From: Symsagittifera roscoffensis
Taxonomy: Eukaryota > Xenacoelomorpha > Acoela > Convolutidae
Direction: 5' to 3'
Assembly: GCF_963678635.1 (NCBI RefSeq)
Contig: NC_087067.1
Span: 46,304,001-46,364,000 of the forward strand
DNA: 60,000 nucleotides
Positions 30,156-42,140 of this stretch are shown piece after piece. Both the position numbers and the translations under genes were made by a program. Below the pieces are notes generated by a model. That model had not been told where the DNA came from. It worked only from the letters and a program-made list of their open reading frames with translations, and did no database searches. The stretch's first letter is position 1. Each line of letters begins with the position of its first letter.

Positions 30156-31485
30156 TTAATTTAGTTTTTTCTATGTTGTGATCATTATTCAGACCTGCAT
30201 TGAAAAACTTTTCGGTGGGGAGGGTTCTCATGCTGGAGGGACCGCATGCTGGAAAAAACTAATCAAAATTGGTACCCGTTCCTATTGGCTAAAGGCCTTT
30301 CTCACAAAATCGAAGTCAAAATTAACAGAAAATGATAATATAATAAATAAACTAGATGCAGTTATAACAGAAGCAAGTATAATAAATTTAGTTTTTTATT
30401 CTTGTATTTTTCATAAATTGGTATCCTAAAACTATTAACGCTAATGGCCTGGTTTTATTTGCTTGCTTTGAGATTTTTGCGATTTCTCTGAGATTTTTTG
30501 AATACTCAATTCTGAATGGCTGAAAATAAGCCAAAACAAATTTCAAGCTTTCGGTCCCTTCAGCATGACGGACGCCACCCTTTTCGGTTTTATAGACAGC
30601 GTAAATTGTTTCAAGCTTGCGCGACGAGCTTGGATGGTTGCGCGTCTCAAACCATCGATCTTTCGACTGGGAGGCGCCAACAGTACTGTTTCCACCAACA
30701 ATGGCCATAAAAACATGAACCGCCCATGAAAATTGTTTGCCATATACTTCAGACATACTCAAAAAGTCCTCGTACAAATCGATTATACTACCAATCGAGA
30801 AAAACGGTCCTCCTATTTAACGACCTATGTTCTCAAGTGTTTTAGTAATTAACTTATTCAAATTTTTTGAAAAGCCAAGTGACTTCAAAACGAGAAATAT
30901 GTAAATTATATATAATAATTAAACTTTGGCGTCTAGTTTTTAGCGAAAAGTACAAGTTTATGATGGTCGTTAAAGATGGCGTAGGCATGACTTTTTAATT
31001 TGATAAAAAATTTTAATCCACGCATTTTTGGTGAGAGGAATGCGCACCAACTTAGGGTTTTTACCAAAGGGGGACTATTTGAGTGGCTAGGGGGTCGAAT
31101 CCCTAAAAAGAGGGCGTCCCGCTTAACTTAGGTGCCCCCTTTATTTTGGCTAATTAAGGGGGCATCTAAAAGGGGCAGCCGAATAATGTTTCGGCAGGCC
31201 CGAATGATCAGGGAACAGGTAGTGCAAATTATTTTTTTTGATGACTAAATTTTCTAACGCGGATAAAAAATTCATTTTTTAAATCAGATCAATCGCGCCA
31301 GATGATTACAAATTAAATTTTGAAACCAAAAAGAATCTAAAGTTATCCAAAGTAGGCTCTACACTAAGATGTGTCCGTTTATTTGCATGACGAAAAAAAA
31401 CCAAAAACCTTTTAATCTGGTAACAAATTTCTTATTCAGACGTTTTGCATAATTTTCAGAAATAAAAAAGAATGCTTTGTTTCAG
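30156..31485. other. Spacer, no supported gene
   Basis: A - strand open frame of 129 codons (30388-30777) lacks a recognised domain. Part of it (GTCGAAAGATCGATGG then TTTGAGACGC, 30654-30680 reversed) resembles a degenerate tRNA B-box region, so it may be a SINE-like repeat. A T/G-rich segment at 31060-31135 (GGGGGTCGAATCCCTAAAAA) resembles 11225-11300. The missing 5' exon of the next gene may lie here but was not identified. Confidence 0.35.
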
Positions 31486-34400
31486 TTAAATTCCAAGAAA
31501 AAAATCAGTTCGCTGCAACGTGTGAACTCCCTTAGCTCCAAAGATGACGTCCGAAACATTAAAGACTTTTCTAAAATTCACGAATCGCAACGACCAACTT
31601 CGCAGAACCGACGAGCAGCAGTGTTCAATTTGGCTGCTAGAGGGCGCACTGTGTTACAAAAAACGCCGGATGATTATTTTGAAATTTCGGTTACAGAAAA
31701 TGACACTGAGCATGAAAGCTTGCTAAACACAACAATTGATCAAGATTTCGAACCCAACGAGACTTCTGAATTAGCAATACCGAAAAGAACTCGGGACGAA
31801 TCGCATTCGCCTAACAGTGAAAAACGAAGTGATTCTTCTAGACGCAAAACGAGCGTAATTCCATCGCTTTTCGGCGCCAAGAGAGTTTCGAGAGTAAATT
31901 CTAAAAGAGAAAAATTTTCAGTTTCAAAACTAGCGCCAATTTTTTCTACCACAAACTTAATGACCATAGATAGCGGAAAATTAGCTGTACCATTTTTATA
32001 CAAGGGCCGAACCAGAAACGAATGCTTAAATGAACCAAAACAAGAACAGATTTTGTGTTCACGTTGCCTGAGAATGCTTTCACTTGATGAAGAAATTTTT
32101 GGTGAGGCTTCTAGGTCAAGTGCAATTGAAAACAGTCATCTGATTCACGAAGAAACAGGAGCAGAACATTGTGCAAGAAATACGCAAGGAGGTCAAAAAT
32201 CTTCGTCGCCAGCAGTGCATTTAAGCTTGCCAAAGGTACGAACTTTAATCTATAACCGGAGTTGAGTTTTTGCTTAATTTCTGCTCAGTGTTATCCACCA
32301 TGGTTGGTGTGATTTGGCGAAATGCGATCCATTAAAAAACTTGCTTTTATTTTTCTCCGCTATTTCTGTTGAAAAAGTTAATCTTAATCTTATTTTTAAT
32401 AATTGTTACTAAAATAATTTTCTCATTTAATATCAATCAGCTAATATCGATAATCACAATCAACTGATCACAAGAGTAAAATAATTGCTGTATTTGTTTT
32501 TGTTTTGCATGATGATCGTTTCAAGGCTAAAAAGGCTTCAATATGATATTTCACTAGACTAATTCTGATTTTTTCTGGGACCTCATTTTGCTTCATAACA
32601 AGAAAAAGTAGGAATTGTCAGTTGCTGTGCAAGTAAATACTTGCGGTACTTCACAAGCAGAAGTATTGCAAGCAGGTAGAAAAAAATGGAAGGAAAAAGA
32701 TTGAAAAAACTAGGTTGTTCAATCCTTTAATGAATGACATCGGGCCGACTTAAGTAATACAAACTCCCGCTGAGTCAAAAACAAAAAAGATGCCATGCAA
32801 AACTTGAAAACTGAAAATTTATGTTTTTACGCCCCCCCCCCCGGATATACGCATCAGGATTTAAAAATTTTTAATACAAACGACACAAAATTAAAAAGCC
32901 GATAAAACAAGAGCCGAAACAATTGAAGCCGAGAAAAACTCGGAGCAAAAATATAACGAAAAAAGAAATCACCAAAAAACTCAAATTCAATATGCTTACA
33001 CTTTAAAGGTATAATAAGAAATTTTAGAAGTAAAGCTAAAGTTTACAACACATGAAAATTTCATGACATGGCAACTTTTCACACAAAATAAAAACAGAAA
33101 AACAATAGTCTGACGATAGTTTTTAAGGAAATTTTTCCTGTTTGAAAGAAATAAGAAAGAAAATTGAAAAAAAAATTAAAAAATTAGCCGAACCAGGCGT
33201 AGTTGCAACCTCTAGACGAGTAGTGCCAAAGAAGCTGAGAATTTTTTTTATTATGAGCCAAGCTATCAAATGATTCAACCGATTTCGTTAAATCATCAGA
33301 ATAAGTAGAATGAGTTATCTTATTAAAGACCCTTTAAGTCATAGTTCGAACGAAAATAAAATTTTTCTTAAAATTATTCCAGAATTGAGATAAACAGGCT
33401 AAACCTTTTGATTTCTAGTGTACAATTGAGCAATAAAATAACACAAAAAGTTGCTAACTAAAATTTTTTCTACAGAAACGTGCTTTTTAGTTTTTTTTAC
33501 AAGCGTGGTCAATCTGTGCTACAGTACACCTTGTAATTTATACATTGAAAAGAGTGAGAACAAGTCATCGAAGGTGAACAAACCTCTGAGCCTGGAATTC
33601 CCAACTTTGCGAGAAGATCATGCTACAATCACTGGCACTCTTCTGAATTATTTTCAGTTTAATGTTGAAATTTTCCACATTGTTCCTTCATTTTACACGC
33701 CCACGCACAAAAATTTATGATTTAGCCAGGCCAGATTTTATGGACTATAGGTCTATCATGATGAATTTTTGCCCAAACAAATGGGTTGACGCAAAGTAGT
33801 TTTTATCATACAATTAGGGCATTTATCCAAAAAAAACTATACAAACAAATCAGTACTTATAGTTTTTATCACCGGTACCAAGTGTTTAAACATATTGGTT
33901 TAATTTTTCATTATTCAAAAAAACATAAAGGGTGATGGCTATTAGCCAAGTCCTTTACGCGTTTTCAGTTGCATTAGTTAGTGCAAATCTATCTGAGAAA
34001 ACTTGGGAACATTTTTGACACATTAAATTGTTTTTACTACTTTAGATGAGCTCAAAACAAAGTTCAAATTAGGAAGCCTAAAAATCATTCCGTTTGAAAA
34101 TGTTTTTTGAAGTTCAATCATGCCAAAAATAAATGTAATATACTAAGCTCATTAGCTTTTTTTGTTATACACACTTGACTCTGTAAAATTTTTAAAAAAC
34201 CGTTCTGAGCAAATATAGTTTCAGAGCATCAGTATATAAACTAATTTTGACGACAATCTTTAAGCGTTGCTGTTTTTTTGTTCGGCTTTCTTTTGCCGAG
34301 ATAATTTATCAAACGGTCAGAGTGACACCTTTGTGACATTTTGACGAGCATTTAAGATTTTGTTTAGAAGCTCAAAGATAATGTAATTGCCATGAAAAAG

Positions 34401-37400
34401 CTTAAATCAAAATCGCAGCTTTTATACACTTCGCAATTGTTCGCAAAAGTTTTCTTTGATTTTCTACAAGTTATGTTACTAGGAAAAATGACTGACTGCT
34501 TCAAAACTTTGCCACATTGATAGAAAATTATTGTTTAAGAAAAAATATTGTTTAGCAGTTAAAAAATCAAATGAATACGAATGAAGACGGCTGGCTTAAA
34601 TAGTAAAACAAGTTGGTTTATAAAATTCTGAAAAGATTCCAATCGTTTGCGATTCAACCTTAAACAAAACTGAAAAGCATGAAGACAACTAGATTCAGGT
34701 TTTGGCAATCTCACAAGTGATATTTTTGTAAAAAGAATGCTTCTTTTGAAATTTTGATTGTGTAATGAATTAACATAGAAACGATTTATTGTTTTTCTAA
34801 TAAAAACACTTTAAAGGCTTGTATCAGGGCGAATGTAAATAGCTCTTGTTGTTCCATTATCATCACCTTGTCAAAATCTGAGCTTTTTTGGGGAGCAATT
34901 TTGATGTGCGTGCCTTAGCGAGTATTTCAAATAATGATTCTATGTAAGATGTTTTTGCGTGTGCTTAGATATTGCTTGGATTCCACGGAAAAAAAATCGA
35001 CGACTCAGAGGGTTCAACGAAGAAATACAGTGGTAAGTTTGCTTCAACAAATTTTAATCGCATGCTAACGTTTTTGGTGAAAACTATTTTGATTTTGAGC
35101 TTCTATTTGCAATTTAGCTTTATTTTTTATTTTGTGAAAAAGGCTAACACCATTATTGTCTTACCATCTTTTCATTAAGCATTGGACCAATTTAAAAATT
35201 TGCCACCTTAAACGAGCGATGTAAGATTTAGGGACAAGTTTCCTTAATTTCGTAAGAGTTCGTTGAGTTGCTTGGATGCCATTTTAATCGGCCGACTAGA
35301 ATTTAATATTTTGAATGTTGACTTACAATTTAGATTTGCTGTTCAATTGTATAATGCTTGCAGTGAATTCAGAAAAATTTCAGCAAAAATTAATATCATT
35401 CATTAAAAAGAGTTATTTGTTTATTTAAATTTTTTGTCACTTGAATAAAATTGGTCACTTAGAAAAAAAACTTTAATGTTCAGTCTTAGTTATTTTTGAC
35501 AAAAAATTATTCCCAGCTCCAAAAATCCAAAATTTTGGATTGAACCGGTCAATATCTTTATTTTTATTGACAAAACAGTCAATAAAGTTACCTTCAAAGT
35601 CGGCAGACTCTTAGAAAATTACATAAATAATCTGCAAAAAAACATCAACTACACAAATCTAAAAATCAATTAATGTTAAGCACCTCAAAATTTTCTTATC
35701 AGGTGGTGAATTGAATGAAACAATTAGCTTAAAAGGTCTTTGAATGAACTTTACTGTCAAATGGTTAAGCATAATGATATGAGTCAACTCAAATGATCGA
35801 ACGTCATAAAAACTATCTATCTGAAATCAAAAGTGTGCTTAATCGCATTCATGAGCCAAATTTTTCATCATGTTTTATTCATTTAAAGCTATCAAAAAGT
35901 TCGAATTTTTTCTATATCATTAAACTATTTTTTGTTTCAGGTAAAATTCAGCGTACAAAAAGCAACCCTAATTTTCTCTTCAAGTTCTTGGGTAAGTTTT
36001 AAAAAAATAGTATAAAAATTTTATTTTAAACTCTCTTCGGCAAACAATTTTGGTTCTATTTTCAAACTATTTAGAGTTAACAAGACGCAACAGTACACCT
36101 GCAGATCTTGAGAAATTTCATCTCGAAAAAATCACAATATCGCCAAATGAATGTATAACTTTTGATACAACTGAAAGCTTTAAATATCCTCAAATCGAAT
36201 TGGAAACAGGAATTCCAGAACATCAAACTACAAACGTGAGACTTCAGATATTACATCAGATTTCTGCTAGCGATGTAAAAGAGCCAACCAGCTTTGAGAA
36301 AGCTTTATTAAAACCTTCCGACGTCATTCAAAGAATTCCGAGCTCCGAAAAGTTGAAGAAAGTTCGACTAAAAACTCAAGACTGGGAAGTGTGCAAGCCT
36401 TTTGTCGATTCGATTCGCGGAGAGTTTTTTCATGTGGAACAACCAGCTGAAAGTGTTAAACTTTGGACCAAGAATGCCCCCGAAAAAGCAAAACGACATG
36501 AAAACGACATATTGGTCCGTGATCAAACGTTAAACAAATGCCGAAGACTTGAACTGAACTCACCTTCGTTTGACCAATCAAAATTGGCTGAGTTAAATAG
36601 GAGTTTGAAAGCAGTTTGTTACGTGAGCCCTTCAGTTGTCTTAGAGAACCAGCAGGGCATTTTGGAAGCTAGAGTTTCTGAAAGAACGCGCATAGATTTT
36701 GAGACAGCTAATTGGATCGATCCTCCATCTAAAATTTTGCCAAGAACTCAGAGCATTGTTGTGGCGTCGAAAACCTCATCCGAAAACAATTTTGGTTCTT
36801 CGGAAATTGTAGAAAATGTTCAGTTTGAGAAATGTGATGTTCACAAGCTACCGAAAGCAACGATAAAAGCTGCAATTGAAGTTCGCAGAGTGGCCTCGAA
36901 AACCTCATCCGAAAGCAATTTCGGTTCTTCGGAAATTGTAGAAAATGTTGAGTTTGAGAAATGTGATGTTCACAAGCTACCGAAAGCAACGATAAAAGCT
37001 GCAATTGAAGTTCGCAGAGTGGCGTCGAAAACCCCATCCGAAAACAATTTCGGTTCTTCGGAAATTGTAGAAAATGTTGAGTTTGAGAAATGCCATGTTT
37101 ACAATATATCAAAAGCAACGAGAAAAACTGCCATTGAAGTTCACAGAGTTTCAAATAGGAAGAAACGGTCACGATTGGCGGATGCTCTCATTGAACCAAA
37201 AAAGTTCGAAATTGCGAAAAGCCACGAAGCCGAACAGTTTTATAGAGCCGGAATTTCACTTCAAGAAGATTCGAACGAGTCGTCTAATTTTGAGTCAACA
37301 GATATACTTGAAGATGGAGTTGCAGAAAATATTCATCAAGAAGAAATTGTTGTTCAATCAACCGATGATATCAGTGAGTCGATGTTGCCACAGTCGAGAA

Positions 37401-37777
37401 GCAGTGAAAACGAAATTGAGAATTCGGCTAATACGAACACTAGAGATGCATCTTTCAGCCAGTCGGTCGAACATTCTAGAAGAAACTCTATGGACAACAT
37501 TGAAACGGTTCAGGAAAATGAACTGAAAAATGACGTTAGTTTTTCGAAAAACGAGAAAAATTCTCAAAGTACTGATCAAATTTCTCTTGAAACGGAGAGT
37601 TCGAAGCTAACGGTGGAAACCTTGAAACTACAGGTTGGTTATGTATAATTTTACCAAAGGGCTTTAAAAAATTTCCTTTTCTGAAAGACTCAAATTTTGT
37701 CGTTTTAGCTGGAAAATGCGAAAACAATTGAGGAGAAACGAATGATACGACGAAAGATCAGCGTCTTAACAAGATAA
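31486..37777 (+). CDS. Large, probably disordered protein with three 43-residue repeats; 5' end missing
   Basis: Five exons join without a stop: 31486-32235 (phase 0/0), 34969-35032 (0/1), 35941-35991 (1/1), 36075-37633 (1/0) and 37709-37777 (TAA). Their total is 2,493 nt, exactly 831 codons. Acceptors are TTTGTTTCAG, TGTGCTTAG, TTTTGTTTCAG, ACTATTTAG and CGTTTTAG; donors are AAG|GTACGA, G|GTAAGT, G|GTAAGT and CAG|GTTGGT. The first exon is Ser/Arg/Lys-rich with one CSRC pair. The fourth has three tandem 43-residue units at 36761, 36890 and 37019 (core SSENNFGSSEIVENV), then a Ser/Glu/Asn-rich acidic region. The last gives a short basic-acidic helix (ENAKTIEEKRMIRRK). No enzyme or membrane motif is visible. 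A scaffold or regulatory role is possible but unproven. No in-frame start was found upstream, so at least one 5' exon is missing. Confidence 0.75.
36761..37147 (+). repeat. Three 129-bp in-frame coding repeats
   Basis: Units start at 36761, 36890 and 37019 (GTGGCGTCGAAAACC or GTGGCCTCGAAAACC). The first two are almost identical at the nucleotide level through GCAACGATAAAAGCTGCAAT; the third has diverged in its second half. Each encodes 43 residues including SEIVENV and FEKC. Confidence 0.9.
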
Positions 37778-37782
37778 ATAAA
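37777..37782 (+). terminator. Poly(A) signal overlapping the stop codon
   Basis: The stop TAA (37775-37777) and AATAAA (37777-37782) share a base: AGATAAATAAAAAAAT. If used, cleavage would give a very short 3' UTR. Another AATAAA lies at about 37847. Confidence 0.5.
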
Positions 37783-38952
37783 AAAATTTTCCTAAAGAAA
37801 ATCATTTTATTTTACTTTTATACAATTAACTACAATTGATTAGATTAATAAAACTTTTTATCCCAATGCAATACCCAAATAATATTCTAAAAATATTGAT
37901 ATTAAGGGGTTATAAACAATATATCCATCCGTAGAAATAAACACAAGAAGTTAGCACTAGAGCTTTCTCTTGAAAATTCTGAAAATCTAGTTTTGCTGCA
38001 TTCTGATTGGTCTAAATTTCGACTAGTTTAATCTACTTAACAATTTTCATCCCTTTCTTGAAAGGGGGGACATTGTTGAGAAGACCCCAACAGTCTTACA
38101 CCACACAAAAAGACCTTCTTCGAAGACTTTATTTTAAAAAGCTGCATGACATGTCTGAGCGATAAATCAAACCCGAGTCAAAGTTTTCAGCCCAATTCCA
38201 AACAAGATTTGAGCGGTTTGGACGATGTTTTAGACAGTTATGCTCAAAATCTTGCTTAAGTAATTAAGACTAGAACACAGATTATACGATTGCTGAATCT
38301 TAACTTTAGAGAACTTCAAATCTATAGGAGCAACATTGGAATCATTCCGTTGTCTTATTTTCTTAAGAGAAAACTGGTTAACTGAATAATGAGTTTGATT
38401 TGATAGAACTCAAGAACTATTCAAATGTATTCATATAATTTTTTTATTATTTATTTCAATACCAACTGTTAATAAAAAAATTTCGCAACATCGCCTGTTA
38501 AAACCTGTGTTTAATGAGATTTCTAATCATCTGAATCTCTTACTTAATCTAGGGCTTGTTCTATTGCACGCGTAGATTTTATTTTACGCCTCCAGGCAAA
38601 AAAATTGAAGATTCTTTTAACCAGTTTTTTGTCAAAGTATATTTCCAAGATTGATCACAACGTCGACATTATACAAGTTTTTACTACACCATTCCAAGAT
38701 TAAGACAAATTCTCATAATAAAGGCAACAAAACAAAGACAAAATCAAATGTAAGAAACTATAAAGTCGTATGTTTTTGTGAAAACAATTTTTGTGAAATA
38801 AGTTATCACAAAATTTGTGAAAACCTGATACAATTTACTTTAAACGCTAAATAAGGAATACAATTGCAATGAGGTATAAAACTTAAACTTATTTGTGCTA
38901 AAATGAAAGATCAAGATTTTATGAATAAAAAACATCGAAAAAACTGTGTCTG

Positions 38953-39143
38953 TACAAAACAGTCCCATACAAAACAGTCCAATACAAAACAGTCAGGAAA
39001 ACAGTCCCAAGTAATAATTGTTTCAACAAGCCGGTAGGCCGAGAATTGTCATTTGTTCAACAAACATATAGAACAAAATAGTGACCGCCGCAGTCGTTTT
39101 CGGACTATTTTGCATTGGACTGTTTTGTATGGGACTGTTTGTA
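38953..39143. mobile_element. Foldback element with internally repeated arms
   Basis: The left arm (38953-38994) is three tandem copies of about 15 bp, ATACAAAACAGTCC. The right arm (39102-39143) is the reverse complement with only a few differences (ACTATTTTGCATTGG, ACTGTTTTGTATGGG). The roughly 107-bp loop is unrelated. Total 191 bp, no coding content. Confidence 0.8.
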
Positions 39144-40009
39144 TATGCACCGAAAAAACCGTAATTCAGACTTGTATTTTGATACGAACACTTAACCCTG
39201 CAATCTGCTCATATATAACGGCTTGATCATTTATTCGATTAACGAGAAGTAAGTCTAAATAGTGTGCTTGAGACTTAGTAAAACGGTCACAATATACAAA
39301 GGCTTGAAAAACCATATGACATATGAATATAACATATGACATATAAACCATTTCTGCTTTTACCAGTTTTTATCAAAAAAAACTCGGCCGAACAATTTTG
39401 ACAAAAAACAAGAAAAAGTTTGGTCAAATGATCAACTGTAAAATGCAAATGCGGAACTTTCCTAAGCAAAAAAAATGTTTTTTAGCAGAACAGTGAAAAA
39501 GATCTTTGCTCTTTCATTTGGTTACCAACAATTTTGACAATGTAAACTATGATATACTGCTCCAAAAATATTCAAAGTTGTGGCTGAAAAATTTTTTATT
39601 GTAAAACCCTCATTTGAGAGCCATCAATTGAGAGCCAAAAATATTGAAATGAAAAATACACAGCAAAATCTGAAATTGATAAATATTCAGAGATCAATTC
39701 TAATTTTTTTTGTTGCATCAATGATATCCCTAAAATACACAAATTTGAAAAACTTGATAATTTTGGAAACACATCTTCTTTGTTGGAAAATTCTCTAACA
39801 TGGATTGATAAACTGAACATAAAAGGAATACTGGTCAACAAGAACTTATGTTTCAATGAACAGAAAAAAAGTACGTTTTCTCTTATGATTCAAACATTTA
39901 AAAACTGGCGGCAGGTATTAACAAGGAAGGCGGTGACTTTACTCGCTTAAAAATTGACTGATATTTGACAAACTTGAAACAGGTTTTAAAGTCTAAAAGT
40001 TTTTAAAGG

Positions 40010-40150
40010 TTGTTCAAATCACAACTAAAAAGGGTCCACATGGTTCATCACTTGACCCAATCCGATGATTACTTGTGGCAACTAATTTTACGTGGAAAAA
40101 GAGAAACAACTAAAACACATCCAAATACAAAATTTTTTCCCAATTTCAAA
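40010..40150 (+). repeat. Family B tail fragment
   Basis: AAATCACAACTAAAAAGGG, CACTTGACCCAATCCGATGA, TTACGTGGAAAAAGAG and AAAACACATCCAAATACAAA match the right half of family B copies; the hairpin head is missing. Confidence 0.55.
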
Positions 40151-40371
40151 TTTTGGAAAAAACAGAAAAAATATATTGGTGTTGAAGGCTTAGGTTCTGT
40201 TATAAGTATTTTTATTCTGCTTTATCTAATATAAAAATTTTAACAAAAGAAGGAGTTTGATGCAAAGGATGTTTTTTTTCGACGTGGTACGATTATTGAG
40301 ACTTTTTCCTCGAAACAACTTTTATTTTTCAAAATCGTCAACTTGATAAGGCATTGATCGAATGAAAATCT

Positions 40372-40672
40372 CAGTTTCAAAATTAATTTGGGAAGATTAA
40401 GCAAAATGGGTAGACTTTGTTTTCATACTAACAAATTGTTTTTTAAAATGTTAAACTTTTTTGCAACTTAGCCCGTCTGTCTAAGAGAAATTTTACTGGT
40501 GCAATAATCTATCAAGTTTCTAATTTGATTTTCTAGTTTGAAAATTAATTTCGCAAGACCAGCATAATTGAGTAGGCTTTGGTTTCATTTTAACAAATTT
40601 ACAAAAAAAGAAACGAACATTTTTTTTTGTGAAACTTAGTTTGTCCGTCCATGTAAATTTTTTAGTTGTATC
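40372..40672 (+). repeat. Direct duplication, period about 162 bp
   Basis: CAGTTTCAAAATTAATTTGG then GTAGACTTTGTTTTCATACT and ACTTAGCCCGTCTGTC at 40372-40510 recur at 40534-40672 as TAGTTTGAAAATTAATTTCG, GTAGGCTTTGGTTTCATTTT and ACTTAGTTTGTCCGTCC. Diverged, non-coding. Confidence 0.6.
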
Positions 40673-41184
40673 ACTTCAGTTTACAAAAAAAACACCTAAA
40701 ACATCTAATTTTGATTTATAACACGTCGACTAAAAAAGCTGAACAATAAAACTCTGTGTTTTTGTTAAAGAATATCTTTGTCTTTTTTGATATTGAACGA
40801 TTTCTAACAAACTTTTACTCCACTGTGATAATGAAGTATGAACAAAGGATGATGTTGCTGTTTTTTTTTGAAAAATTAAAGTACTGTCTCAAAAACTTAC
40901 TGCTTTAGTTTACATAACGTAAGCATACCTCACTGGCGGCCTAAAATTAAAAACAATCAGATTTAAAGAAAATTGCAAAGTTGTAAATTCAGCTTCAATC
41001 ACATCTGTTATGATTGGCAAAAAGGTGATTTAATCGAATTAATGATATTTTTATAAAATTTACTTGATTTTGGGCAGAAATTTTGCCATTTGGAGGTCGT
41101 AGGAAAATAATGCCCAATTTGACCAATGATCTGACCTTGTCCGGTCCATAATTTAGCCTTAGATGTCTAATTTTTATTGTTTGT

Positions 41185-41330
41185 AGAGTTTTTCAGACTT
41201 TGCAGACTGGTCTACAGACTTTGCTGCTTTACGTTTAGACTCTGCAGACATATGTTCAGACTTTGCAGCCAAAATTCAGAATTTGCTAATTCTAAATTTA
41301 AATTTTGCAGTTTTTGAGCTGTCTTGCAAG
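41185..41330. repeat. Degenerate CAGACTTTGCAG repeats
   Basis: Variants of CAGACTTTGCAG/CAGACTTTGCTG recur at irregular 20-40 bp intervals (near 41192, 41213, 41233 and 41259). Weak minisatellite. Confidence 0.45.
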
Positions 41331-42084
41331 TATCATTTTTCAGTCCCAACGCAGATTGACTCAGACTTATAAAATCTGAACATAAAACCGACGTAGAACT
41401 CGACCTCGACAAGGGATTAACTCCAATTTCAAACGTTCGAAAAGAATGACTAGGGATTTTGTTTATGTCATGTACTGTTGTTTTTTGTTCAGCTTTGTAT
41501 CATTTCAATTAAGAATGATTTGCTAAGCCCTAGTTCGGTAATTACCTTTTGTGCATGTAAGAAAAAACAAAACAGGAAAAATTAAAAATTAAAAAAAGTG
41601 TTGCGGATAAAAAATTTGATTTTAACCGATGTTATTTAATTTCTTCTTTGAAGGTAAAAGCCATAACCTAAGCCACTGCGGAACATTCTGTGCCTAATAT
41701 AGACAGACCTTGTTATTATTACAATTAAAAATGGAGAATAATTTTGTTGTCGGGTGCTTTTTCTCTTTTCTGTTTTCTTCCCAAGATTAATCAGATATCA
41801 CAGAAAATCATTGGGCTCGAATTGAAGGGCTATTGGAAAATAATTTTAAAAATTCTGTACAAAATAATGGAAAAAATTTAATTCAATTATTCTGTGATTT
41901 TTTTCTGTTTTTTTTTCAGTTTTAAATCCAATTTGTCTATCATATTATGATTGCCATTAATGCGTAAAATTTATCCTACCTCGTAATTTTTTTATAACTC
42001 TTACGCGTAAGTTGTTTTCATACATCTTTATCACAGCCCACACTATGACTAAAATTTTGAAAAAAAACTATGTCACTTTGTTTT

Positions 42085-42140
42085 CAATATTATGGTCGGA
42101 AAATTCTCTGCTACTTGCACAGCAATCGTCTTTTTTGTTA
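42085..42140 (-). repeat. Family B head fragment, - orientation
   Basis: TTATGGTCGGAAAATTCTCT then GCTACTTGCACAGCAATCG is the reverse of the family B hairpin head, with mismatches in the stem. Confidence 0.5.

Noticed and set aside
30388-30777. 129-codon open frame on the - strand
   Set aside because: Part of it coincides with a tRNA-B-box-like sequence and the translation looks like a SINE read-through rather than a protein; no promoter or poly(A) context.
33451-33720. Open frame that might be an extra exon of the disordered-protein gene
   Set aside because: The acceptor TTTTTTCTACAG at 33475 is good, but it would enter in phase 1, whereas the flanking exons (32235 and 34969) are both phase 0. 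No suitable donor closes it, except a very short form.
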